DNA from: Streptomyces sp. NRRL F-5123
GTDB taxonomy: Bacteria; Actinomycetota; Actinomycetes; Streptomycetales; Streptomycetaceae
Reading direction: 5' to 3'
Assembly: GCF_000721495.1 (NCBI RefSeq)
Contig: NZ_JOHY01000057.1
Coordinates: 1-64,000 of the forward strand
DNA: 64,000 bases
Positions 40,342 through 47,944 of this stretch are shown here, piece after piece. Within the stretch, counting starts at the first letter, position 1; every line of letters starts with the position of its first letter. The translations under genes were made by a program, and so were the position numbers. The notes under the pieces are model-generated. The model was not told the DNA's origin and did no database searches. It was given only the letters and a program-made list of their open reading frames with translations.

Positions 40342-40495
40342 TGCTGTGACCGGGAGGATCCACCGGCTTGTGGCGTCCGGCACGGCACCTCGCTGGGTTG
40401 CCGCATCGACCGAGCAGGCCCACTACGAGGCCGATCCGGCGCCTTGCGACGCACCGCACCGGACGCCGCAAGCTACCGGCAAACCCTCCCGGTCA
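40341..40495 (+). repeat. 161-bp inverted-repeat element, copy 2 (right end changed)
   Basis: This copy aligns without gaps and at roughly nine bases in ten to the reverse complement of 25070-25230. The last six bases expected of the right end are replaced. It lies between convergent genes, starting at the methyltransferase stop and supplying the C-terminal codons of the DUF4383 gene. Confidence 0.85.
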
Positions 40496-40950
40496 GGGTG
40501 CCGCTGCCGCCAGTACGGGTTGTCGTGCGGGAGACCGCCCGTCACCCGCCCGTACATCCCGAAGAACAGCAGCAGCAGCCCCACCCCGAAGCTGAAGAGC
40601 ACGTTGGACATCTTGAACGCCAGCAGGTTGCTGTCCGTGTCCAGCAGCGCCAGATTGACGAAACCGCTGATCAGGAAGGCGGCGCCGACGCAGATGTTGA
40701 GGGTGGAGGCGAAATTGCCGCCGATGACCATGCCGACGAAGAGCAGCGCGCCGACGCCGATCGAGATCGAGCTGAGCGCGCCGTTGGAGTTCAGGCCCGC
40801 GACGCGCTCGCCCGCCTGGTTCAGGAACGAGACGTGGTTGAGCAGGCCCAGGATGCCGAAGACGACGAGGATCAGGCCCATCAGCCCGGCGCCGAAGCGG
40901 TAGACCTGGCTGAGCCGGTGGTCGACGGGGACGTGGTCGTTCAGCTGCAT
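40423..40950 (-). CDS. DUF4383 membrane protein with C-terminus supplied by a repeat element
   Basis: This protein has four membrane helices (GLMGLILVVFGILGLL, ISIGVGALLFVGMVIG, LNICVGAAFLISGFV and VLFSFGVGLLLLFFGMYG), typical of actinobacterial DUF4383. The conserved end HDNPYWRQRHP is followed by about 24 residues encoded inside the repeat element (40423-40497), so the native tail was replaced. Unknown function; relatives are often near stress genes. Confidence 0.85.
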   Translation of the reverse strand: MQLNDHVPVDHRLSQVYRFGAGLMGLILVVFGILGLLNHVSFLNQAGERVAGLNSNGALSSISIGVGALLFVGMVIGGNFASTLNICVGAAFLISGFVNLALLDTDSNLLAFKMSNVLFSFGVGLLLLFFGMYGRVTGGLPHDNPYWRQRHPDREGLPVACGVRCGASQGAGSAS

Positions 40951-41045
40951 GGGCGCCTCCTTGGGAGTTGGCCGTTCGAGGACGCCACTTCCCAGGATAG
41001 GCCGGGGACCGGCGCCCAGCAGCGCGGCCCGGATACGCTGTGGCC

Positions 41046-41279
41046 ATGCCTCGTTACGAATACCGCTGCAAGACGTGCGGCGCGACCTTCGAAATGCGCC
41101 GCCCCATGTCGCAGTCCGGCGCCCCCGCGCCCTGCCCCCAGGGCCACGGCGACACCGTCAAGCTGCTCTCGACGGTCTCGGTCGGCGGCACCGCCTCGGC
41201 CGCCGGCGGTTCCGCCCCGGCCCCGGCCCCCGCGGGCGGCGGGGGCGGTGGCTGCTGCGGCGGTGGCTGCTGCGGCTGA
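41046..41279 (+). CDS. FmdB-type zinc-ribbon protein
   Basis: This 77-residue protein starts MPRYEYRCKTCGATFE, the standard FmdB zinc-ribbon opening. A second ligand pair is less clear because CPQGHGD replaces CPxC. It has an Ala/Pro linker and ends with Gly-Cys clusters (GGCCGGGCCG) that could bind metal. Function unknown; FmdB proteins have been considered regulators. An 8-bp tandem repeat follows immediately. Confidence 0.87.
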   Translation: MPRYEYRCKTCGATFEMRRPMSQSGAPAPCPQGHGDTVKLLSTVSVGGTASAAGGSAPAPAPAGGGGGGCCGGGCCG

Positions 41280-41290
41280 CCTGCGACGTC

Positions 41291-41331
41291 CGGCGTACCG
41301 GCGTACCGGCGAACCGGCGTACCGGCGAACG
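41291..41331. repeat. 8-bp tandem repeat CGGCG(T/A)AC
   Basis: About five head-to-tail copies of CGGCGTAC or CGGCGAAC lie between the FmdB-type gene and the convergent coiled-coil gene. Confidence 0.7.
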
Positions 41332-41374
41332 GCCCGCTACGGCCGCGTACGCGACGCGGCGGACCGCGGGCGGG

Positions 41375-42616
41375 TCAGCGGCCCGCCGCGCGGTCCTCGC
41401 GGATGTTGGACACCACGCGGTTGACCTTCTCGCGCACCGCGGCCGTCTCGGTCAGGAACGCCCAGTAGTCCGGGTGCGCGCCCTCCAGGCCCGCCAGCGC
41501 GCGGTCCAGCCGGGCGACCGCCTCGTCCAGCGGGCGGGCGTGCCGCGGCTCGGGCTGGTTGCGGCCCTGCATCGCCAGTCGCTGGGCGTCCCGGATCGCG
41601 AAGCGGGTGCGCTCCACCTCGGCCTTCGGGTCCTTGCTGACCTCGTTGAGCCGCTGCAGCCGGTCCCGCGCGGCACCCACCGCGCCGTCCACGTCGTCCA
41701 TGAGCGCGCGCACGGTGGCGAGCTTCTCGGTCGCCTGCGACCACGCCTGCGCGTCCCGCGCCTTGCGGGCCTCGGCGAGCGTCGCCTCCGCCTGCCGTAC
41801 GGCCTGCGCGGCCTGCTCCGGCACGGGCTGGAGGTCCTGCCAGCAGGCGAGCGAGAAGCGCCGCCGCAACTCGCTGAGGACCGGGGCCACGCCCTCCGCG
41901 CGGGTGCCGAGCGCCTGCACCCGGGTGCGCAGCGACACCAGGCGCTTGTCGATCTCCCGGGCCTGCTCCGGCAGCCGCTCGGCCTCGGCCCGCACAGCCT
42001 CGGCCTTGAGGCGGATGTCGTTCGCGCGCCGCACGGTGTCCTGGACGCCGTGCTTGGCGGCGCCCTCGTTGAGCTTGGTCAGCTCCGGGGCGAGCGCCGC
42101 GAGCCGGGCCGCGAGGTCGTCCGCGGCGAGCCCGGCGGCCCGTACCGCGTCCAGCGCCCGGCTGGCGGCCAGCAGCGTCTGCTTGGCCTGCTCGCGGGCC
42201 GGGGCGAGCCGGGCCAGCTGCGTCTCGGCCCGGTCCAGCAGCGGGGCCGTCTGCGACTGGTAGCGGTCCAGCTCCTTGCGTACGTTCGCCAGGTCGTCCT
42301 TGGCGCGGTTCAGCTCGGCGATCGCGCGGTTCGCGGCGCCGTGGTCCAGGTCGTCCCGGTCCAGGTCGTGGGCGTCGACGGTACGGATGTAGGCCGCGCT
42401 GACCTCGTCGATGCGGTTCTTGAGCGCCTCGAAACCGGACAGCGCCCGGCGGGCCTCGGCGGACTGCTCGACCGCCGAGATCGTCTCGACGGAGATCTCC
42501 AGCTCTCGCTGCGCGGTGTCCAGCTCGTAGAAGGCCTGCGCGGCGGCGTCCTTCGCGGCCTGAGCCTCGGCGCGCATGTTCTCGCCGCGCCGCCACCACG
42601 AACGTGCCGTCGTCAC
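41375..42616 (-). CDS. Long coiled-coil cytoplasmic protein
   Basis: This 413-residue protein is almost wholly helical, with heptad-like runs rich in Ala, Glu, Arg and Leu (for example ELNRAKDDLANVRKELDRYQ). It has no membrane segment and a single Trp-Trp pair near the start. I do not recognise a named family; it looks like a structural or scaffold protein. The GTG at 42614-42616 was chosen because GGGGAGAGA precedes it. Divergent from tRNA-Val. Confidence 0.78.
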   Translation of the reverse strand: MTTARSWWRRGENMRAEAQAAKDAAAQAFYELDTAQRELEISVETISAVEQSAEARRALSGFEALKNRIDEVSAAYIRTVDAHDLDRDDLDHGAANRAIAELNRAKDDLANVRKELDRYQSQTAPLLDRAETQLARLAPAREQAKQTLLAASRALDAVRAAGLAADDLAARLAALAPELTKLNEGAAKHGVQDTVRRANDIRLKAEAVRAEAERLPEQAREIDKRLVSLRTRVQALGTRAEGVAPVLSELRRRFSLACWQDLQPVPEQAAQAVRQAEATLAEARKARDAQAWSQATEKLATVRALMDDVDGAVGAARDRLQRLNEVSKDPKAEVERTRFAIRDAQRLAMQGRNQPEPRHARPLDEAVARLDRALAGLEGAHPDYWAFLTETAAVREKVNRVVSNIREDRAAGR

Positions 42617-42787
42617 GTTAAGTCTCTCTCCCCGTGTCGCCGCCCCACACCGTCGCGTCCCATCCTCCCACCCGCCCGCCCCGAACACACGGCCCGGTCC
42701 ACCCGCAGCCCGGCCCCCGTACACGCCCCCGTATGCCCTTGCCCACCGGCCCCCGCGGCAAGGTAACCTGTGACGTCGCATTCTGCG

Positions 42788-42859
42788 GGGCGTGTAGCTC
42801 AGTGGTAGAGCGCCGCCCTTACAAGGCGGATGTCGGCGGTTCGAAACCGTCCACGCCCA
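42788..42859 (+). tRNA. tRNA-Val (anticodon TAC)
   Basis: The 72-base cloverleaf has acceptor GGGCGTG paired with CACGCCC, D-arm AGCTCAGTGGTAGAGC, anticodon stem CCGCC/GGCGG with loop CTTACAA, and T-loop TTCGAAA. CCA is not encoded. Its 3' end is repeated at 47520-47546, so it served as an integration target. Confidence 0.97.
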
Positions 42860-42866
42860 CACCGGA
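42840..42866 (+). repeat. att-like direct repeat, left
   Basis: The last 20 bases of tRNA-Val plus seven more bases are identical to 47520-47546. Confidence 0.85.
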
Positions 42867-42878
42867 AGCCCAGGTCGA

Positions 42879-42909
42879 AGGCCCCTCCGTCACGACGACG
42901 GAGGGGCCT
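42879..42909 (+). terminator. Terminator of tRNA-Val
   Basis: A 13-bp perfect stem (42879-42891 with 42897-42909) with loop ACGAC starts 20 bases after the tRNA. Confidence 0.85.
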
Positions 42910-43010
42910 CCGGCGTTGCCGTACGCATCCCCGCCCCTGGGCGGACGGAGGCTTGCTGTGACCGGCACGCGCGTCGACCTCGACCGTGCCAGGCTGTTTC
43001 TCCTGCCCCG

Positions 43011-43925
43011 TCACCCGCAAGCCGGGGCGGAGGGCGACGGCTCCGGGCCCAGCGAGGTGAAGTCGTCGCCCAGGACGAGGTCCACCGTGGTACCCGCGCG
43101 GCCCGAGGGGGTCAGGCGGGCGCCGGGTACTTCGCGGGCCAGGACGGCGGCCTGGCGGACGGCGGCCGGACCGTAATCGATCACCGCGGTGCCCGGGACG
43201 GTCTCCGAGCCGTCGTAGACCCCGAACTCCGTGACCCGGAAACCTCTTCCGGCGAGCTGGTCCGACGTGCTCTTCGCGAGGCCGCCGCGAGTGGTCGCGT
43301 TGTACACGGCGACCGTGACGTCGCTGTTCTGCAAGGCGGGTGTCGCCGAACAGGCGGACGCGGACACGGAGGTGGTGGCGGAGGAGGAGGCGGACACGGG
43401 CACGGCGGACGCGGGCGGATCCTGACCGGCGTGGTGCCCTCCGCCGGGCCGGGTCAGCACGACGAGCAGCGCCGCGACGCCCAGCCCTGCGGCCACGGCA
43501 GCGGTGTACGTGAGCACCCTTCGACCGTGGCCGGGGTGGGGTGGTGGGTCCACCTGGGTCGGCGCGTGCGCGGTGCCGCGAGGGACGGCAGGGGCGGTGG
43601 GCCGGTCATGGACGGGGGCGCGGTCCCGTGTGGCCGGCCGCGCCGCCGGGGGAGCGGGCGACGTGTCGCCCTGCGTCGCCGCGAACGTACGCGCTTGGGC
43701 CGCGGTGGCGCGGATCAGGGTTGTCACCGGCCCAGGGAGCCAGTCGGGCCGTGCCGCATGCGGAGCGAGCGCGGCCGTCACGTCGTCGGGCGCGGGGCGG
43801 CCGGCCGGGTCCTTGGACAGGCACTTCTCGACGACCGTCCGCAGCGGGCCGGACAGCGCGGCGAGGTCAGGCGTGTCGTGCACGATGCGGTACATCACCG
43901 CCTGGGCGCCGTCGCCGCCGCACCG
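43011..43925 (-). pseudogene. 5'-truncated serine/threonine kinase with LytR C-terminal domain
   Basis: The reading frame opens with the tail of a kinase C-lobe (VMYRIVHDTPDLAALSG, VEKCLSKDPAGRP). A Pro/Thr-rich linker, one membrane helix (VLTYTAAVAAGLGVAALLVVL) and an extracellular LytR_C-like domain follow (VTVAVYNATTRGGLAKSTSDQLAGRGF). The ATP-binding and catalytic parts of the kinase are absent upstream, so the gene is cut at about 43925. A kinase with a LytR_C sensor is unusual, as PASTA repeats are more common. It is probably inactive. Confidence 0.8.
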
Positions 43926-44028
43926 GCGCCGTCCCGGGTCACCGCGAACCTGGTGCACTTCGGGTGCTCTTCATGAAGACGGAGGAAGTCCCGGGCACCG
44001 CGCAGGCGGGTGCGCAGGAGGCGTTGGG

Positions 44029-44337
44029 TCACCTGGCTGTCGAGACCATCCCCGGCCTGCCCTCGGCCGACCAACCGCGAGCGGTCAGGCGTTTGGCCTT
44101 CGACCGCACGCCCTCGACCTTCGCCGGAACCGGCTCAAGTCCGAGCGCGGCCGCGAGCTGCCGACAGTCCATCTCGTTTCTGCCTGCCCCGTTCAGCTCC
44201 TCCAGGGCATTCATGATCCGCTGGTGGTTCGGCGCCGGCACGCTTGCGTCGAGCCATTCCGCCACGCCGGGCCTCCACCCGCTGCCGGGCAGCACGCCCA
44301 GCTCTTCCAGAGCCCCATTACCGACGGCACCCGGCAC
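44029..44337 (-). CDS. Hypothetical protein with helix-turn-helix-like C-terminus, possibly a fragment
   Basis: This 102-residue frame has a C-terminal block (MDCRQLAAALGLEPVPAKVEG then SKAKRLTARGWSAEG) resembling the winged-helix tail of small proteins that travel with Streptomyces insertion sequences. The N-terminal part is not recognised, and the start is uncertain. It lies in the island next to the truncated kinase. Confidence 0.4.
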   Translation of the reverse strand: MPGAVGNGALEELGVLPGSGWRPGVAEWLDASVPAPNHQRIMNALEELNGAGRNEMDCRQLAAALGLEPVPAKVEGVRSKAKRLTARGWSAEGRPGMVSTAR

Positions 44338-44508
44338 CTCCGGGTGAAAAGATCACTCTGCTCCGCCATTGCGGGCGCCCTTGTCACCCTGGCGACCGTA
44401 AGCCGTGCTGCCTCGGCGGTAGCGGGTTACCGTGTGCCTGAAAGCTGTGCCCCCGCAGCACTACTTCGAACTCTGAACCCCCTCAGAACCTCTCGAAGGG
44501 AGAAGTTC

Positions 44509-44895
44509 ATGCAGCAGACCAACGAGATCACCGGTGGTACCACATTCACGTTTGGCATCACGCGCGCTGCGGCAGAGCGAGAAGGCTTCCCCGTCAGCCA
44601 CCAGAGCCTGGCTACGATCGACCTAGGGGTTCGGGAGCCAATGCGCTCCGCAGACATGGAGAAGGTGGTAGCCGACGCCGAAATCGTAACCTCTTTGCTG
44701 AAGGAGCATCCGGACGAGATGGTCGCAATCTTCAACAGTATTGTGGCTGGACGCACGGACGAGACCAAGGAAATCGCGACACGCCTCGGCCTGAACGAGG
44801 AATCTTTTCAACGGCAAGAAGGTGGCATGTGGTTCTACATCGCCATGGTGGGAGTAGTCATTCTGGGGTGCGTGGCCTTCGGCTGCGATAAATAG
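44509..44895 (+). CDS. 128-residue protein with Gly-Gly and hydrophobic Cys-containing tail; candidate peptide precursor or tail-anchored protein
   Basis: The first 104 residues are soluble and partly helical (ADMEKVVADAEIVTSLLKEHPDEM). Residues 105-106 are GG, and the last 22 residues are hydrophobic with two Cys (MWFYIAMVGV...GCVAFGCDK). This is the layout of a long-leader ribosomal peptide precursor cut after Gly-Gly. It could equally be a tail-anchored membrane protein. ATG 44509 follows AAGGGAGAAG. Codons often end in A or T, unlike neighbouring genes, so it is foreign. It ends 11 bases from the Cys-rich gene on the other strand. No known family recognised. Confidence 0.8.
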   Translation: MQQTNEITGGTTFTFGITRAAAEREGFPVSHQSLATIDLGVREPMRSADMEKVVADAEIVTSLLKEHPDEMVAIFNSIVAGRTDETKEIATRLGLNEESFQRQEGGMWFYIAMVGVVILGCVAFGCDK

Positions 44896-44906
44896 CAGCT
44901 TTGCCG

Positions 44907-45341
44907 TTATGTGGCCGACCCGCCGGTATCGGCCACGATGGTGGGGCAGACCCTGCAGGCGGCTGGGCCACGCTGCGAGAACCACCTGCAGTCGCGGCGG
45001 ATGGCACAGCTCGGAAGTACGCCCGGACGCGTCAGGCCGTGGTGGTGTGCGCACTCGCTGCCGGGGGGATCGTCCAGCACGTGATCGATGACACCGCATC
45101 CCTCGCCGGTCCACTGCGAGCAGGCACTTTCGATGCAGGGCTGGCTGAAGCGGTACCGGCGCTCCGGTTCCCCCGCATCCTGCAGGCGGGAGGCGAACGC
45201 GGTGTCCAACACGACGGGCGTCGGCAAGTACGCCAGTCGGCCTTGCTCCGTCATCACACCGATGATCGAGCCGCCCTCGTGGCAGACACCGCTCGGGCAG
45301 GCCCGGTCCCTGCCCTGGTAGTCGGCGGCTGCCGTGGTCAT
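44907..45341 (-). CDS. Small Cys-rich protein, ten cysteines
   Basis: This 144-residue protein has Cys in the pairs CPSGVC, CIESAC, CAIRRDC and CRVC plus two more, suggesting zinc or iron-sulfur binding. Blocks such as DCRWFSQRGPAACRVCP look conserved in style, but I cannot name the family. Its ATG shares one base with the stop of the upstream 78-residue gene (TAATG), so the two form a coupled pair. Convergent with the 128-residue protein gene. Confidence 0.75.
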   Translation of the reverse strand: MTTAAADYQGRDRACPSGVCHEGGSIIGVMTEQGRLAYLPTPVVLDTAFASRLQDAGEPERRYRFSQPCIESACSQWTGEGCGVIDHVLDDPPGSECAHHHGLTRPGVLPSCAIRRDCRWFSQRGPAACRVCPTIVADTGGSAT

Positions 45342-45577
45342 TAATTCTCCCGTTCGGTCGCCGACCTTTGAAGTTCCGTCATCAGATCTGGTCGGGGAAT
45401 GCCGTGCCAATACACGTTCGACCTCACCGGAACCATGAGGGAATCCTTCGGCAGAAGGTCGCCCAGCGCCAGGGCGCCGGCCTGTGCGACCGCACGACCG
45501 ACTCTCTCCTGCTGCTCCTCGGTGAGTTCGACATCGGTGAGAACGAACTTGAACTCGTACTTGCTGTCGCTTTCCAC
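45341..45577 (-). CDS. 78-residue hypothetical protein coupled to the Cys-rich protein
   Basis: This acidic protein has a beta-like start (KYEFKFVLTDVELTEEQ), a helix (ERVGRAVAQAGALALGDL) and the end YWHGIPRPDLMTELQR. The GTG start at 45575-45577 follows GGAGG. Its TAA stop overlaps the next ATG. Family not recognised. The tight coupling suggests a complex with, or modification by, the Cys-rich protein. Confidence 0.75.
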   Translation of the reverse strand: MESDSKYEFKFVLTDVELTEEQQERVGRAVAQAGALALGDLLPKDSLMVPVRSNVYWHGIPRPDLMTELQRSATEREN

Positions 45578-45794
45578 AACGCCTCCGTTGTCGCTGCAGG
45601 TGGTCACTGTCCGGTGAGAGCTGGACGGTAGCTTGCCCGGCAGGCCGTCTTCGCTCGATCTTAAGAAGATGAGTCCAAGTTGGCGATGCGCGTGACCCGA
45701 GCGGGTGACGGCTCGGGGATCAGCTTGTAAGGAGGCGGGTCCGCCCTTTTCCGAACCAGGGATGGGGAAGAAGAGCCGGGCGCAATCCGTCACC

Positions 45795-45841
45795 GTGGGT
45801 TCAAATCCCACCGCCTCCGCGATGCGATGTCGCGGAGGCGG
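45795..45841 (+). other. Orphan 3' end of a tRNA-Ser followed by a hairpin
   Basis: 45795-45819 is the T-arm (GTGGG TTCAAAT CCCAC) and acceptor 3' strand (CGCCTCC) of an actinobacterial tRNA-Ser. The rest of the tRNA is missing. A 12-bp perfect stem (45811-45822 with 45830-45841) follows. This is how an att site of an element that once used tRNA-Ser would look. Confidence 0.75.
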
Positions 45842-45858
45842 ATAATCGTAGTCGTCGT

Positions 45859-46013
45859 TCAGGAAGTAGTGAGCGTCCCGTCGACGTCGGTGAGGCCAGC
45901 GCGCAGCCCGTCCCGCAGGCGCTCAACAGCTCGGCCAGTCGCTCGCGGGACCGGTCGGCGACTCCTCCAGGCATGCGGCGTGCGCCCAGGCAGGGGTGAA
46001 GTGCGATGTGCAT
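45859..46013 (-). pseudogene. Frameshifted small hypothetical gene
   Basis: One frame begins MHIALHPCLGARRMPGGVADRSRERLAELL. Its sensible continuation, ERLRDGLRAGLTDVDGTLTTS then stop, is in the next frame. Restoring one base near 45923 would give one protein of about 51 residues. Either a decayed gene or a sequencing error. Function unknown. Confidence 0.45.
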
Positions 46014-46070
46014 GAGGCCGTCGGCGGTGGACGACAGTACGTTCCTCCGCGCAAATGCTTCTCAAGCGGC

Positions 46071-47219
46071 CTACGGGGATGGCGGTTCGGCGGTCTCGAC
46101 TGTGGCGATGATCCTCACCAGTTCTGACAGGGCTTCCTCACGGCGATCCCCGGACAGTCCGACGGAAACGCTGTTAGCGACGAGGAACCGCTGCATACGC
46201 TCAAGCCGTAGGTGGAAAGAGTTTAGCTGATGCGAGGTGCGGCTGTAGAGCCAGAAGTTCAGGCCCGCCACTACCTCAACCACACCACCTCCCAGGAGGC
46301 TGACCAACGGCGCGGCCAGTTGGGAGGTTGTCATGGCGAAGGTGACTGCCGCTAGGAAGAAGGCGGAGCCGGCCACTGCGGCGACGACGGCGGCGTTGAA
46401 ACTCCGCCGAGCCTGTGCAAGAACATTCTCGTAGTAGAGGCTGCTCAGCCGGAACTGGCTTGCCGCTACCTGCTGGATGTTGGTGGGATCGGCCCGGGAG
46501 ACGTCAATCAGAGCATCGATGACATCCGTCTCGGAGGGAGGTAGGTCAACTGGCTCGGGAACGAGTCCAAGCTCCCTTTTCAACGTATCCCGAAAGCTGG
46601 CGTCCTCCATGATCTGAGCGACCGGAACCACCGTCAGCGCGTGCGTAGCCAGGGAGTAGCTCGTGATGACCCCGACCACTCGCCCTTCGGCGCACGCCGC
46701 AGCACCACCGATCCCGTTCGGCCTTTCCAAGGGACGGGAGGGCCGGAACAGCAGACGCCGTGAGTCAGGGAACTCCCCCGGGTCGATGGTCCCCGTGATG
46801 CGCCGCGTTTCTGGCTCATAGTCTCCCCAATGCGATTCGGGAAACCCGATAACTGTGCAATCCCGCTCGCCTTGGCCGATGAATCGAGCAAACTCCACCA
46901 GAGCCTGCGGGTCAGTGGGCCGCAGGTCAGGGTCGTCGATCCGTAGGATCGCAACAGGGAGTTCTCCTGAAGACGACTTCCACACGACTGTGCATGGACG
47001 CACCTGGCCGCCCCCTGGTAGGCGGGCAAAGAGCCTTCCGGCATCACGTTGGACAACGAACGCAGCCGTAAGGATCAGCGTCGGCGAAATGGTGTAACCA
47101 CTGCCCCGGTGCTGGGGCCGGTCACCTCCCTCACCCTCAAGTAGCAGAACGGCGCTTCCCGTCGCCATCGACACTGGTGCCCCCTCCGGCTGTGGCAGAC
47201 TCACCGAAGTTACCGCCAC
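46071..47219 (-). CDS. Catalytically dead trypsin-like domain fused to a TRADD-N-associated two-helix membrane domain
   Basis: This 382-residue protein has a trypsin-like fold in residues 20-215 (HRGSGYTISPTLILTAAFVV, VVGVITSYS). All three catalytic positions are changed: Phe54 replaces His, Pro88 replaces Asp, and Gly171 replaces Ser in NGIGGAA. The C-terminal part (residues 250-372) matches the two-helix membrane domain seen next to TRADD-N in bacterial conflict proteins (FRLSSLYYENVLAQARRSF, GVVEVVAGLNFWLYSRTSHQLNSFHLRLER). It is therefore more likely an adaptor or sensor than a protease. The GTG at 47217-47219 or the ATG at 47166-47168 is the start. It lies in the tRNA-Val island, so a phage-defence role is plausible but unproven. 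Confidence 0.85.
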   Translation of the reverse strand: MAVTSVSLPQPEGAPVSMATGSAVLLLEGEGGDRPQHRGSGYTISPTLILTAAFVVQRDAGRLFARLPGGGQVRPCTVVWKSSSGELPVAILRIDDPDLRPTDPQALVEFARFIGQGERDCTVIGFPESHWGDYEPETRRITGTIDPGEFPDSRRLLFRPSRPLERPNGIGGAAACAEGRVVGVITSYSLATHALTVVPVAQIMEDASFRDTLKRELGLVPEPVDLPPSETDVIDALIDVSRADPTNIQQVAASQFRLSSLYYENVLAQARRSFNAAVVAAVAGSAFFLAAVTFAMTTSQLAAPLVSLLGGGVVEVVAGLNFWLYSRTSHQLNSFHLRLERMQRFLVANSVSVGLSGDRREEALSELVRIIATVETAEPPSP

Positions 47220-47944
47220 CTGTGACGCTGCGTCCCCTCAACTCCACCCAGGGAACCAGCTGATGCGCAGGTAGGTGGGGAACAGCACGATCCGCGTGGA
47301 GATCAAGGGGCGGGTGTGTTGATGCAACTCGTTCGTGGGTCCGGCGCAGAGCGAGTACCTGTGCCACTTCACCGGCAGGAACAGTGACTCCCCCCGGCGA
47401 GTGCCGTCGGTGCGCCGTGGGACTCACCGGTCCGAGTTGCCGGAGGAGCTGTGAATCGGCAGCCCTGGTGGGGTCGCCGACAGATGCGCGGCGCGTGTCG
47501 CCGCTGGTAGACGCGGCGTTTCGAAACCGTCCACGCCCACACCGGAGGCCCAGGTCAGGGGCCCCTCCGTCATCACGGCGGAGGGACCTTTGGCGGTTGC
47601 GTGTTCGGCGGGCGTGCTTGGGTCGTTCCGGCGACCGATGCAGCTGCCGAGGTGCCCGTTGTCCCTCCGCCCCCGTTCCCGCGGGCAAGTCCTGCCGCTG
47701 ACTGCGCGGAGCGCGCGGGCGAGCAGTCCGGGCGGCGGCGATGTGGGTGGGGGACCGGGCGCTCCGACCGGACGTGCACCGGTGCCCGGCCGGGAACGCG
47801 GCAACCGGTGGGGCAGTGCGCCCGGACCGGAGCGTGAACGGCCCGGTCAGGTGAGAGGCGGGTACGGGTGAGGCGAGCGAGGACGTAACGGAGCGTCGGC
47901 TTGCGCGGGCCCGGCGCGGAGCAGGGGTCGTGTGGGGCTCGTGG
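47220..47944. other. Intergenic region containing the right att repeat
   Basis: I can support no gene here. It holds the right att repeat at 47520-47546 and a degraded copy of the tRNA-Val terminator at about 47559-47589. The part to its left is probably decayed element DNA. Confidence 0.6.
47520..47546 (+). repeat. att-like direct repeat, right
   Basis: This is an exact 27-bp copy of 42840-42866, the tRNA-Val 3' end. The 5' two-thirds of the tRNA are absent. Confidence 0.85.

Larger units (their letters stand above)
42840..47546. mobile_element. Decayed genomic island between tRNA-Val att repeats
   Basis: The 27-bp sequence at 42840-42866 (tRNA 3' end) is exactly repeated at 47520-47546, and weaker similarity continues through the tRNA terminator on both sides. 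The 4.7 kb between has lower GC, broken genes, a foreign tRNA-Ser fragment and orphan genes. I find no integrase, so it is a remnant or was mobilised in trans. Confidence 0.75.

Noticed and set aside
45578..45811. Upstream extension of the 78-residue gene, starting MGFEPT
   Set aside because: This start is the reverse reading of the tRNA-Ser remnant, a common artefact. The GTG at 45577 has a good ribosome site.
42788..47546. Search for an integrase or transposase in the island
   Set aside because: No frame shows a tyrosine or serine recombinase motif, so none is annotated.
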